Below the pieces are notes generated by a model, which was given only the letters and a program-made list of their open reading frames with translations, was not told where the DNA came from and did not search any database. A program made the translations under genes and the position numbers. Source: Streptomyces sp. HM190 (GTDB lineage: Bacteria; Actinomycetota; Actinomycetes; Streptomycetales; Streptomycetaceae). From it: a DNA stretch of 64,000 nucleotides. The stretch lies in contig NZ_CP047318.1 of NCBI RefSeq assembly GCF_009857135.1, forward strand, positions 7,626,001-7,690,000. Direction: 5' to 3'. Below, piece after piece: positions 25,274-33,909 of the stretch (position 1 is the first letter of the stretch; every line of letters begins with the position of its first letter).

Positions 25274-26473
25274 CTATGCAAGCCCCGCCAGCACCTCCAG
25301 CAACCCGTCGATCTCCTCCGCCGTGTTGTACACGTGCACGCTGACCCGCACCGACCCGTCCCGCTTGTCGGTGCCGGCCTGGCAGAGGTTGTCGGCGCGG
25401 ACCATGAAGCCGTGGCTGTACAGGATGAAGCCCAGGTCGTCCGACGGGAGGTCCCGGTGGCGGAAGGTGACGATGTCATGGCGTCGCTGGACCCGGGAGC
25501 CGGCGGCCAGGCTGGCCCGGCAGCCCAGGACCTCGTAGGGGTCGAGGTGACGCAACCCCTCCGTGAACCGGGCCGTGAGCGCCTGGGTCCAGCGGGCGAT
25601 CCGGTCCGTACCGGTGGCGTCCAGCCAGTCCAGCGCCGCCTCCAGCGCCGCGATCCCCACCGTGTTGGGGGTGCCCTGCCAGCCGCCCGGCCGGAACTCC
25701 GGCCCACGATAGGGGGAGTTGCGGGCCCACACGGCCCCGGAGCCGGGCAGGGCCAGGGCCTTGTGCCCGGAGAACGCGACGAAGTCCACGTCGAGACGGT
25801 CCACGGAAAGGGGGAGGTGGCCGACGCTCTGCGCGGCGTCCAGACAGATCGGCACGTGCGGGCCGACGGCCTCGCGGACACGGTGCACGTTCATGTCGCC
25901 GCCGTACACGTGGTGGACGTGGGTGACGGCGACGAAACGGGTGCGCGGGCCGATCACCGAGGGCAGCGCACGGTGGTCGTAGTCACCGGACGACTCCTGG
26001 TACGGCAGCGGCCTCACCCGTACGGTGACGCCCCGCCGTGCCAGCAGGTCCCGGACCTCCAGCCAGGGGTCCAGATTGGCCCGGTGGTCGGCGAAGGGGA
26101 CGAGGATCTCGTCGCCGTCCGAGAGGAGGTCCGCGAGCCAGTCCCGGGCGACCGACCGAAGCCCCTCGGTGGTGCCGCCGGTGAAGTGGACGCCCGAGCG
26201 GTCCGGCGCGGGGTCGCCGAGGAAGTCCTTGACGCGCCGCCGGGTGCGCTCCACCAGGGCCGTCGTCCGATTGGCCCAGGGGTAACCGCCCCGCCCGGCA
26301 TTGGCGTTGGAGGACGTCAGATACGTCTGCACGGCATCCAGGACGGCCTGCGGCTTCTGCGTGGTGGCCGCGCTGTCGACGTAGGTGAGGTCCGGGTGCG
26401 CGGTGATGATGGGGAACTGCTCCCGCACCGCACGCTGCCAGTCGGCCAGCTCCTCCAGATCGGTTCCCGGCAT
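25274..26473 (-). CDS. Class V aminotransferase / cysteine-desulfurase-like (SufS-type) PLP enzyme
   Basis: A 399-residue fold-I PLP enzyme of the SufS/CsdA type. The N-terminus LTYVDSAATTQKPQAVLDA is characteristic. LDAAQSVGH binds the cofactor, SGHK (Lys238) carries the Schiff-base lysine, and a Cys in VRADNLCQAG lies where SufS-type desulfurases have their persulfide cysteine. It may therefore release sulfur from cysteine or act as a lyase. It is the third gene of a minus-strand operon, 4 bp after the cysteine-synthase/rhodanese fusion. A housekeeping Fe-S role is unlikely because no other suf genes are nearby. Confidence 0.85.
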   Translation of the reverse strand: MPGTDLEELADWQRAVREQFPIITAHPDLTYVDSAATTQKPQAVLDAVQTYLTSSNANAGRGGYPWANRTTALVERTRRRVKDFLGDPAPDRSGVHFTGGTTEGLRSVARDWLADLLSDGDEILVPFADHRANLDPWLEVRDLLARRGVTVRVRPLPYQESSGDYDHRALPSVIGPRTRFVAVTHVHHVYGGDMNVHRVREAVGPHVPICLDAAQSVGHLPLSVDRLDVDFVAFSGHKALALPGSGAVWARNSPYRGPEFRPGGWQGTPNTVGIAALEAALDWLDATGTDRIARWTQALTARFTEGLRHLDPYEVLGCRASLAAGSRVQRRHDIVTFRHRDLPSDDLGFILYSHGFMVRADNLCQAGTDKRDGSVRVSVHVYNTAEEIDGLLEVLAGLA

Positions 26474-26477
26474 GAGG

Positions 26478-27812
26478 TCAGTCCCTCACCAGCGGGGCAC
26501 CTGCGTCACGCCACGCGACGATCCCGCCGGACAGACTGCGCACGTCGGGATGGCCCATACGGGTCAGCAGCGCCGCGAACCGGGCCGACCTCTCGCCGAC
26601 CGGGCAGGCCAGCAGCACCGGCTGCCGCTTGCTGAACGGCAGGCCGCCGCGTACGAGCTCCTCGAACAGCTCGTCGGTGATGTTGACCGACCCGTCGATG
26701 TGCAGCGTGGCGTACGCCCGCGGACCGCGCAGATCGACCACCAGCGGCCGGGGTACACCGTCCTCGATCCACCGCCGCGCCCGCGCCACGTCGATCACCG
26801 CGCCCTCCGCCCGCACCTCCGCGTCGGACAGCGCCGACACGGAGTGCCGGCGGGCCGGCCGGCCCAGCAGCTCGGGGCGGCGCTGCCGTACGTACCCGAG
26901 GTAGCTCTCGGCCCGGTCGCAGACGATGAAGACCGCCGTCCGCCGCTCACCCTCCCGCAACTCGGCGTCCAGCGGGCGCAGATGGCGTACCGCGCCCTGG
27001 AAGGCGGCTCCGCCCGTGGGGCCGGTCAGCAGCCCGCAGCGGCGGATCAGGGTCAGCATCCCGTCGATGGCCTCGTCGGCGGTCACGGTTTCGATCGTGT
27101 CGTACGTCGCCGGGTCGAACAGACCCACCTGGTGCACCTCGTCGATGGTGCGGATACCGGGGATGAAGTCCGACTTGTGGGCGACGAGGCCCACCACCCG
27201 TACGCCGGGGTCGTGTTCGCGCAGGACGCGGGCCACGCCGGTGGAGGAGCCCGCCGTGCCCACACAGGCCACGAACCAGTCGGGGGCCCGGCCGTCGAGG
27301 TCCTTGACGATCTCCGGACCGGTACCCGCCGCGTGGGCCTCGGTGTTGCGCGTGTTGAAGTACTGGTCGGTGTGCAGATACGTGTCGTCCGGGCCGGACA
27401 GGCTCCGGTGGAAGCGGGTCAGCGGGTCCTCGGTGTCGGTCGGGTCGAGGCACTCGCTCTGCCCCGGCAGTTCCTCGATCTCCGCGCCCAGCAGCAGGAG
27501 CAGGTCCTTGATCTCGGGCACCCGCATACGGTTGGTGACGCTCTTGAAGCGCAGCCCGTGCATTCCCGCCAGCAACGCCAGGGCCTTGGCGGTGTTGCCA
27601 CTCGACAGCTCCACGACCGTCGCGCCGCGTTCCGCGGCCGAGCCGAGTCCCGGCCGGGCCATGTGCCAGGCGGCCCGGTCCTTCACCGAGCCGAACGGAT
27701 TGAGCATCTCCAGCTTGGCGTACAGGTCGATGCGGCGCAGCCCGTGCACGGCCGGGTCGATCCGTACCAGCGGCGTGTTGCCGATGGCCTCCGTGATGCT
27801 GTCGTACCTCAT
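26478..27812 (-). CDS. Cysteine-synthase-like PLP enzyme fused to a C-terminal rhodanese domain
   Basis: A 444-residue two-domain protein. Residues 1-~320 are a fold-II beta-substitution enzyme (CysK/SbnA-like) with NPFGSVKDR, Lys44 as PLP lysine, SSGNTAKALA and GTAGSSTG for phosphate binding. Residues ~330-444 are a rhodanese domain with active-site loop CPVGERS. CysK-type enzymes replace a leaving group on serine derivatives, and rhodaneses carry persulfide sulfur. The fusion suggests a sulfur-donating or -accepting synthase. ATG 27812 overlaps the upstream decarboxylase stop by 4 nt; the longer open frame is rejected. Confidence 0.85.
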   Translation of the reverse strand: MRYDSITEAIGNTPLVRIDPAVHGLRRIDLYAKLEMLNPFGSVKDRAAWHMARPGLGSAAERGATVVELSSGNTAKALALLAGMHGLRFKSVTNRMRVPEIKDLLLLLGAEIEELPGQSECLDPTDTEDPLTRFHRSLSGPDDTYLHTDQYFNTRNTEAHAAGTGPEIVKDLDGRAPDWFVACVGTAGSSTGVARVLREHDPGVRVVGLVAHKSDFIPGIRTIDEVHQVGLFDPATYDTIETVTADEAIDGMLTLIRRCGLLTGPTGGAAFQGAVRHLRPLDAELREGERRTAVFIVCDRAESYLGYVRQRRPELLGRPARRHSVSALSDAEVRAEGAVIDVARARRWIEDGVPRPLVVDLRGPRAYATLHIDGSVNITDELFEELVRGGLPFSKRQPVLLACPVGERSARFAALLTRMGHPDVRSLSGGIVAWRDAGAPLVRD

Positions 27813-29305
27813 GAAACCGGTCCACCCGCTTCCGTGATCGGCCAGTACTCCTCGTCGAGACGCCACCTCCAGGAGTCCCGCTCCCGGGTGACGGCGACCG
27901 TGCGGGCGAGCGGCTGCCGCTGCGCACGGTGGGCGTGGAAGTCCATCGCGTATCCGGCGGTGTTGGCGAACGCCAACAGGTCTCCCACGCACGGCGGCCG
28001 GGACAGATGGACCTCGCGGCGGGTGATCAGATCGGCCTCCAGACAGAGATTGCCCGCGAGATAGACCCCCACCGGGCCCTCACCGGCGTCCGTGTGCGTC
28101 CCGGGGCGGGGGACGAGGACCGGGTCGACGAGCACCCCGTGCTCCTCCAGGCTGACGTCACCGGCGTTCATGCCGAGCCGCACCAGCAGGTCGCCCGAGT
28201 CCGCTCCGGCCCGGCGTACGTCGAGGACCCGTGCCAGCGTCACCCCGCACTGGTCGACCAGGGCCCGGCCCGGCTCGACGGCCAGGTCGTAGAGGTGCTC
28301 CAGCAGCAGGGTGGCCGCCTGGCGGCCCGAGACGGGGGCGGGGTGGCGGAGCAGTTCGTCGAGGTAGCCGGGGCCCGCGGTCGGGCGGTGGGCCGGGTAG
28401 AGCGCCTGCGCCCCACGCAGGGTGCCGCCCTCGTTGCGCAGCCCGTAGCCGTGGCCGCGCCACGTCAGGGCGGGGCGGGTGCCGAGTACGGCCTCGGCCA
28501 GCTCGGTGGTGTAGCGCTCCCACTGGGCGGCGTCGGCCACGTAACCGACGCCGAAGCCGCCGCCGACGTCGACGACCCGGGGGTCCAGGCCGCGGGCGCG
28601 GCACGCGTCCATGACGGCGACACAGGTCTCCAGCGCGACGGCCTTCTCCGCGATGCCGGTGGTGTCCAGGTGGTAGGCGACCCCCGTCAACCGGACGGCG
28701 TCCGCGTGCCGTTCGACCGTGTCGACCAGGGCGTCTACCTCGCGCACGGGTGAGCCGAAGCGGCTGCGCCGGAAGAGGACCCGGGTGCCGGCCGCCGCGG
28801 ACGCGGACGCCTCGAACTCCGACAGCCGGAGCAGCACATCGGTGCGCGGCAGGCCGTACTTGCGCACCAGGAAGGCCAGTTGGTCCAGCTCGGCGGGGGA
28901 GTCGAGGTTCACGCGGACACCGGTGCGGGCGGCCAGCCAGAGGAACTCGGGGTCCTTGGGGCCGGTGGCCATGATCCGGTCGGGGGTGAAGCCGCACTCC
29001 AGCGCGTGGCGCAGCTCGCCCAGCGAGGCGACGTCGATGCCCACCGCGGCCGGGTCGGTCGCCGTCAGCCGCCGCACCAGGCTGTGGGCCTGGTTGGCCT
29101 TGTGCGCGTAGTACACCCGGCCGCCGAGGCGGTGGTCGCGGAGGACGGCGCGGAAGCCGGCGGCGTTGTCCGCGATCCGGTCGGGGAGCAGGACGTTGAG
29201 CGGTGAGCCCAGCGCGTCGGCGAGCATGTGCAGGAAGGGTGCGGCTTGCAGTAACGCGTCGAGCGGTGGTTCCAGTCGTGGTCGCAGGTACAAAGGCGTA
29301 CGCAC
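27809..29305 (-). CDS. Fold-III PLP decarboxylase-like enzyme (Y4yA/diaminopimelate-decarboxylase type)
   Basis: A 498-residue protein of the ornithine/diaminopimelate decarboxylase superfamily. The PLP lysine is in VYYAHKANQ (Lys69), VDVGGGFGVGY binds phosphate and GNLCLEADLI contains the C-terminal active-site Cys region. It resembles the Y4yA subgroup, relatives of which occur beside cysteine-synthase-like genes in rhizobial and siderophore-type loci (from memory). Start GTG 29305 has AGGGGG nine nt upstream. It is the first gene of a three-gene operon. The product is probably a decarboxylated amino acid derivative; the exact substrate is unknown. Confidence 0.82.
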   Translation of the reverse strand: MRTPLYLRPRLEPPLDALLQAAPFLHMLADALGSPLNVLLPDRIADNAAGFRAVLRDHRLGGRVYYAHKANQAHSLVRRLTATDPAAVGIDVASLGELRHALECGFTPDRIMATGPKDPEFLWLAARTGVRVNLDSPAELDQLAFLVRKYGLPRTDVLLRLSEFEASASAAAGTRVLFRRSRFGSPVREVDALVDTVERHADAVRLTGVAYHLDTTGIAEKAVALETCVAVMDACRARGLDPRVVDVGGGFGVGYVADAAQWERYTTELAEAVLGTRPALTWRGHGYGLRNEGGTLRGAQALYPAHRPTAGPGYLDELLRHPAPVSGRQAATLLLEHLYDLAVEPGRALVDQCGVTLARVLDVRRAGADSGDLLVRLGMNAGDVSLEEHGVLVDPVLVPRPGTHTDAGEGPVGVYLAGNLCLEADLITRREVHLSRPPCVGDLLAFANTAGYAMDFHAHRAQRQPLARTVAVTRERDSWRWRLDEEYWPITEAGGPVS

Positions 29306-29683
29306 GGCAGGCGGCCCCCTCTGGTGTGCACCGGTGATGGCGGCTCCCGGCAGTCGAGGACCGCCGTGGAGTACCGGCAGGCCTCACACAGCCGTTCGGG
29401 GGTCAGCATTTCCCGGCGAATGTCCCTTTAAGCCCTGGGATGCGCCACGGTCTGCGCCATCCTGCGGGCCGGGAAGCGCCGTCCGGCGGTTGGTTCAGGC
29501 CACCCCGCCGCAGCCGTCCGCGGACCGGCGGCGACCGGGGGCGCACGGTGGTGGTTCGCGTCGCTCCGCGTGTTCCCGGTGGACCGAGCGGAGCGCCGCT
29601 CGCTTGGATGGGGGTGGCGCGGATCCCCGTGCCGGCCGGGGGTGAGCCACCCCCCACCGCACACACGTCGGAGTGGAGCTGCC
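29306..29683. other. Divergent spacer between PLP operon and TPR gene
   Basis: 378 bp without a convincing gene, presumably holding the promoters of the two divergent units. A short minus frame from ATG 29409 encodes a Cys-rich start (MLTPERLCEACRYS), but it runs into the decarboxylase gene in another frame. No palindromic operator stood out. Confidence 0.45.
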
Positions 29684-31138
29684 ATGGTGTCGGATCGGTA
29701 CGGCAACCCCCTGTTCGAGTGCACCGCCGAGGCGGCGGCGCATCTGGACCGGGCCGTGGAGGGGCTGCTGTTCTTCCGCCCCGAGTTTCCCACCGCGGTC
29801 GCCGACGCCGTCGAGGCATCCCCCACCGCACCGCTCGCCCAGGCGTTCTCCGCGTACCTGGGCGTGCTGGGCACCGAGCCGCGCGACGCCGCCGAGGCCC
29901 GGAGCCGCTTCACCGCGTACGCCGCCGACCTGGACCGGACGGCACTGCCGCGCCGCGAACGCCTGCACCTCGCCGCCGCGCAGGCCTGGCTCGGCGGCGA
30001 CCTGGGCACGGCGGCCCACGTCCTCGAAGAACTCGTCCTGGAGAGCCCCCGGGACCCGCTGGCCCTCGCGGTCGGCCACCAACTGGACTTCTTCACCGGC
30101 GACGCGACCCGGCTGCGGGACCGGATCGGCGGAGCGCTCCCCGCCTGGGACGCCGCCGACCCCCACCGCGGCCCCCTGATGGGCATGTACGCGTTCGGGC
30201 TGGAGGAGTCGGGGCACTACGACCGTGCCCAGGAGGTCGCCCTCGCCGCCGTCGAGCAGAACCCCCGTGACGTCTGGGCCATCCACGCCGTCGTCCACGT
30301 CCACGAGATGCGCGGCCGGTTCGCCGACGGCATCGACTACCTCGACGCCCGACTCGACGACTGGTCGAGCGGCACCCTGCTGACCGTGCACAACTGGTGG
30401 CACTACGCCCTCTACGCGCTGGAGGCCGGCGACACCGACACGGCCCTGGCGATCTACGACGCCGTACTGCACCACGAGGACTCCAGCGGGTTCGTCATGG
30501 AACTCCTCGACGCGGCCTCCCTGTTGTGGCGGTTCCTCCTCGCCGACCTGGACCAGGACGCCCGCTGGCAGGCCCTCGCCGACGCCTGGGCGGCCCGCGC
30601 CGACCCGCCGTTCTACGCCTTCAACGACGTCCACGCCGTCATGGCGTTCGCCGGGGCGGGCCGGCTGGCCGAGGCGGACGCGTTCCTCGCCGAGCGCCGA
30701 CGCTGGCTGGAACGGGACGACGCCCACCGGACCACCAACCACGCGATGACCGCCGGCATCGGGCTGCCCGTCGGCGAGGCGCTGGTCGCCTACGTCCGAG
30801 GGGACCACGAGACGGTGCTCGACCTGCTGTGGCCGATCCGCCGCCGCGTCCACACCTTCGGCGGCAGCCACGCCCAGCGGGACGCCGTCCAGCGCACCCT
30901 CCTGGAGTCGGCGCTGCGCGCCGGACGCGCCGACCTTGCCCGCCTCCTCCTCGGGGAGCGCACCGGACTGAGCCCCCACAGCCCCTACAACTGGTTGCGC
31001 CAGGCCCGGCTCGCCGAGGCGCTCGGCGAGGCCGGCCGCGCCGCCGTCGCCCGGGACACGGCGACCGAGCTGGCGGCGACCGCCGCGACCCGGCTGGACC
31101 GGCACCTGCACCGCCCGTATCTCATCCGTACCCCCTGA
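29684..31138 (+). CDS. TPR-containing protein, TTC38-like
   Basis: A 484-residue soluble, helix-rich protein made of degenerate tetratricopeptide units across its length (e.g. GPLMGMYAFGLEESGHYDRA, VHVHEMRGRFADGIDYL, NWWHYALYALEAGDTD). The HNWWHYALY region is characteristic of TTC38-like proteins. No catalytic domain is recognised. TPRs mediate protein interactions. ATG 29684 follows GGAG. It is monocistronic, divergent from the PLP operon. Function unknown. Confidence 0.78.
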   Translation: MVSDRYGNPLFECTAEAAAHLDRAVEGLLFFRPEFPTAVADAVEASPTAPLAQAFSAYLGVLGTEPRDAAEARSRFTAYAADLDRTALPRRERLHLAAAQAWLGGDLGTAAHVLEELVLESPRDPLALAVGHQLDFFTGDATRLRDRIGGALPAWDAADPHRGPLMGMYAFGLEESGHYDRAQEVALAAVEQNPRDVWAIHAVVHVHEMRGRFADGIDYLDARLDDWSSGTLLTVHNWWHYALYALEAGDTDTALAIYDAVLHHEDSSGFVMELLDAASLLWRFLLADLDQDARWQALADAWAARADPPFYAFNDVHAVMAFAGAGRLAEADAFLAERRRWLERDDAHRTTNHAMTAGIGLPVGEALVAYVRGDHETVLDLLWPIRRRVHTFGGSHAQRDAVQRTLLESALRAGRADLARLLLGERTGLSPHSPYNWLRQARLAEALGEAGRAAVARDTATELAATAATRLDRHLHRPYLIRTP

Positions 31139-31207
31139 CACACCGCCCCCGCACGGCGCGGCCCTGGCCGCGCCCGGCTCCGGTCCGCGCGGGATGCGGT
31201 GCTCCGG

Positions 31208-31271
31208 ACGGCCGGCGGTGTTCCGGACCCCCGGCGGTGCACGGCCGGCGGGGTTCCGGACCCCCGGCGGT
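31208..31271. repeat. Two 31-bp direct repeats, 33-bp period
   Basis: The unit starting ACGGCCGGCGG at 31208-31238 recurs at 31241-31271 with a single T/G difference. It lies in the spacer between the convergent TPR and NUDIX genes. The units also contain the self-complementary element TCCGGA and could form a terminator-like structure. Confidence 0.65.
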
Positions 31272-31317
31272 ACGAGGACGTGCCGCCGGGGGTCCCTGTT
31301 CAGGTGGCGGACGGTGG

Positions 31318-31854
31318 CTAGGACACGCAGCCGACATGGGCGAGGGCCTGCTTCAGCAGGACTCCCTGGCCGCCCGGCATCTCCGACCGGACCGACGGTG
31401 AGGCGGCCTCCTGCGGACTGAACCACACCAGGTCGAGCGCGTCCTGCCGGGGACGGCAGTCGCCGGACACGGGGACGATGTACGCGAGCGCCACCGCGTG
31501 CTGCCGGGGGTCGTGGAACGGCGTGATGCCCTGCGTCGGGAAGTACTCGGCGACCGTGAAGGGCTGCAGCGAGGCCGGGACGCGGGGCAGCGCCACCGGG
31601 CCGAGGTCCTTCTCCAGGTGGCGCAGGAGCGCGTCGCGCACCCGCTCGTGGTGCATCACGCGGCCGGACACCAGCGTGCGGCTGACCGTTCCGTCCGGGC
31701 CGATCCGCAGCAGCAGGCCGATGCTGGTGACTTCGCCGCTGTCGTCGACGCGCACGGGCACGGCCTCGACGTACAGGATCGGCATACGGGCGCGCGCCGA
31801 TTCGAGTTCGTCGGACGTCAGCCAGCCAGGCGTGGTTTCGGTCATGTCAGACAT
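31318..31854 (-). CDS. NUDIX-like protein (DUF4916 type)
   Basis: A 178-residue protein. The middle has a beta-rich fold with a Nudix-helix-like segment GRVMHHERVRDALLRHLEKDLG, but it lacks the full canonical GX5EX7REUXEEXGU box. That suggests a NUDIX-fold family member that may not be a classical hydrolase. Start ATG 31854 (MSDMTETTPGW) is chosen because TATGAT (31866-31861 on this strand) lies six nt before it, a good -10 for leaderless transcription; the extension to 31950 overlaps the next gene and has no RBS. Confidence 0.7.
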   Translation of the reverse strand: MSDMTETTPGWLTSDELESARARMPILYVEAVPVRVDDSGEVTSIGLLLRIGPDGTVSRTLVSGRVMHHERVRDALLRHLEKDLGPVALPRVPASLQPFTVAEYFPTQGITPFHDPRQHAVALAYIVPVSGDCRPRQDALDLVWFSPQEAASPSVRSEMPGGQGVLLKQALAHVGCVS

Positions 31855-31931
31855 TGGCCGATCATACTTTCCACGTCCGCCGGTGTGGGCGTAGCGCCGA
31901 TCACATGCGGAGCTCCCGTGTCCCCGGCCGC

Positions 31932-32669
31932 TCAGCCGTGGGCGGCCCACTGGCCCCGGACATGTCCGAGATGGCGGGTCATCACCGCCCGGACGGCGTC
32001 CTCGTCGCGGTCGAGGAGGGCGTCGAGGAGTTCCAGGTGCTCCTGTGCGGACGCCGGCAGACGGCCCGCCTCCACGAGCGCGGTCAGCCCGTACAGCCGG
32101 GAGCGCTTGCGCAGGTCGCCCACCACCTCGACCAGATGCGCGTTGCCCGCGAGCGCCAGCAGGCCCAGGTGGAAGCGGGTGTCGGCCTCCACGTACGCGA
32201 TGAGGTCCCCGGCGGCCGCGGCGGCCACGATCTCCCGCGCGGCGGGTCGCAGCGCGTCCAGGGAGACGGGATCGGCGGTCCGGGCCAGGGCGACGGTGGT
32301 GGGGATCTCGATCAGCGAGCGGATCTGGGTGTACTCGTCGAGCTGCTTCTCGGTCACGGCGGTGACCCGGAAGCCCTTGTTGGGCACGGTGTCGACCAGG
32401 CCCTCCTTGGCCAGGTCCAGCATGGCCTCGCGGACCGGTGTGGCCGAGACACCGAAGCGGGTGGCGAGCGCGGGCGCGGAGTACACCTGACCGGGCCGCA
32501 GCTCACCGGCGATCAACGCGGCCCGCAGCGCGTCGGCGACCCGTTCCCGGTAGCTGCTCCGCTTGCCGCCGAGTACCGGCAGTACGGGCGCCGGGGGAGC
32601 GTCCGGTGGCGGGGTGGCGTCCGGTGCTGTGGAGGGGGCGCCGGTGCGCTGCGGGGCCGTGGGGGACAT
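31932..32669 (-). CDS. GntR-family (FadR/FCD-type) regulator of the hydroxyproline cluster
   Basis: A 245-residue GntR regulator with a Pro-rich N-terminus (1-35), a winged helix (about 38-105; SAPALATRFGVSATPVREAM) and a helical FCD ligand domain with EADTRFHLGLLALAGN supplying metal/acid-binding residues. FCD regulators sense carboxylates. It is the distal gene of the minus-strand hydroxyproline catabolic region, and a 17-bp motif shared by two promoters there is a candidate operator. A MITE lies between it and the epimerase gene. Confidence 0.87.
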   Translation of the reverse strand: MSPTAPQRTGAPSTAPDATPPPDAPPAPVLPVLGGKRSSYRERVADALRAALIAGELRPGQVYSAPALATRFGVSATPVREAMLDLAKEGLVDTVPNKGFRVTAVTEKQLDEYTQIRSLIEIPTTVALARTADPVSLDALRPAAREIVAAAAAGDLIAYVEADTRFHLGLLALAGNAHLVEVVGDLRKRSRLYGLTALVEAGRLPASAQEHLELLDALLDRDEDAVRAVMTRHLGHVRGQWAAHG

Positions 32670-32705
32670 GGGGTCTCTCCTGGAGTCCTGGAGCCCGGAA
32701 TCCTA

Positions 32706-32868
32706 GTGCCGCGGCAGGCAACGTTCGCCCGTCGAGGAGCGGCGTCCGGTGCGTGCTCTCGGTGTGCCGGGCGCACGTCCTCGTACGGGATGTACTCGGG
32801 CTTGTGCGAGGTGCGGCGAGAGCGCGTGCCGGGCGTCGCGACGGGGCGAACGTTGCCTGACGGGGCAC
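32706..32868. mobile_element. MITE-like element (163 bp) with 28-bp terminal inverted repeats
   Basis: Ends GTGCCGCGGCAGGCAACGTT (left) and, inverted, GTGCCCCGTCAGGCAACGTT (right). Counted with the flanking CTA, the inverted repeats match at 26 of the first 28 positions. The inner sequence (CCGGTGCGTGCTCTC against inverted CCGGCACGCGCTCTC) continues the palindrome, so the element can fold along most of its length. It is flanked by TA on both sides, fitting a TA target duplication. No transposase gene. The right TA forms part of the epimerase stop codon. Confidence 0.75.
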
Positions 32869-33869
32869 TAGAGCACGAATCCGGAGGGGAACGGGTCGGT
32901 CGGGTCGAGCAGGTACTGGGCCGTGCCGGTGATCCAGGCGCGGCCGGTGAAGCTCGGCAGTACGGCCGGGACCCCGGCCACCTCGGTCTCGCCTAGGAGC
33001 CGTCCGGTGAACCGGGTGCCGATGAAGGACTCGTTCACGAACTCGGTGTGCAGCGGGAGTTCGCCCCGCGCGTGCAGTTGTGCCATGCGGGCGCTGGTGC
33101 CCGTGCCGCAGGGCGAGCGGTCGAACCAGCCGGGATGGATGGCCATCGCGTGCCGTGAACGGCGGGCGGTGGCGCCGGGCGCGTACAGGTGGACGTGGTG
33201 CACTCCGCGGATGGACGGGTCCTCGGGGTGCACGGGCTCCTCCTCGGCGTTGACGGCCGCCATCAGATCGAGGCCCGCCCGGAGGATGTCGTCCTTGCGG
33301 GAGCGGTCGAAGGGCAGCCCGAACTCCTCCAGCGGAAGGATGGCGTAGAAGTTCCCGCCGTACGCCAGGTCGTAGGTGACCGTCCGGCCGTCGGCCAGGG
33401 TGATCCTGCGGTCGAGGCCGACGGAGAACGACGGTACGTTCCGCAGGGTGACGGCCCGCGCCGCGCCGTCCTCGACCGCCACCTCGGCGACGACGAGCCC
33501 GGCCGGCGTGTCGAGACGGATGGTGGTGACCGGCTCGACGACCTCGACCATGCCGGTCTCGACCAGGACCGTCGCGACCCCGATCGTGCCGTGGCCGCAC
33601 ATGGGCAGATAGCCGGAGACCTCGATGTAGACCACGCCCCAGTCGCAGTCGGGGCGGGTGGGCGGCTGGAGGACCGCACCGCTCATCGCCGCGTGACCGC
33701 GCGGCTCGTTCATCAGCAACTGCTTGACGTCGTCCCGGTGTTCACGGAACCACAGCCGCCGTTCGTTCATGGTCGCGCCGGGGATCGTGCCGATCCCACC
33801 GGTGATCACCCGGGTGGGCATGCCCTCGGTGTGCGAGTCGACGGCGTGCAGGACGAGCTTGCTGCGCAT
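32868..33869 (-). CDS. 4-hydroxyproline 2-epimerase (proline racemase family)
   Basis: A 333-residue proline-racemase-family enzyme with both catalytic cysteines: MCGHGTIG (Cys91) and DRSPCGTGTSA (Cys254), plus the typical VDSHTEG(M)P start. It interconverts trans-4-hydroxy-L-proline and cis-4-hydroxy-D-proline, the first step of bacterial hydroxyproline degradation. The hydroxyproline substrate, rather than proline, is supported by the adjoining D-hydroxyproline dehydrogenase and deaminase genes. It starts 40 bp after the deaminase gene. The TAG stop is formed at the junction with the MITE. Confidence 0.9.
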   Translation of the reverse strand: MRSKLVLHAVDSHTEGMPTRVITGGIGTIPGATMNERRLWFREHRDDVKQLLMNEPRGHAAMSGAVLQPPTRPDCDWGVVYIEVSGYLPMCGHGTIGVATVLVETGMVEVVEPVTTIRLDTPAGLVVAEVAVEDGAARAVTLRNVPSFSVGLDRRITLADGRTVTYDLAYGGNFYAILPLEEFGLPFDRSRKDDILRAGLDLMAAVNAEEEPVHPEDPSIRGVHHVHLYAPGATARRSRHAMAIHPGWFDRSPCGTGTSARMAQLHARGELPLHTEFVNESFIGTRFTGRLLGETEVAGVPAVLPSFTGRAWITGTAQYLLDPTDPFPSGFVL

Positions 33870-33909
33870 GACCGTTCTCCTTCTTCCGCTCTCCTTCCCT
33901 TCCCGCGCG

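Noticed and set aside
29065..29409. 114-codon Cys-rich minus ORF overlapping the decarboxylase start
   Set aside because: Only its first ~35 codons are outside the decarboxylase gene; the rest is an out-of-frame shadow. A small leader ORF cannot be fully excluded.
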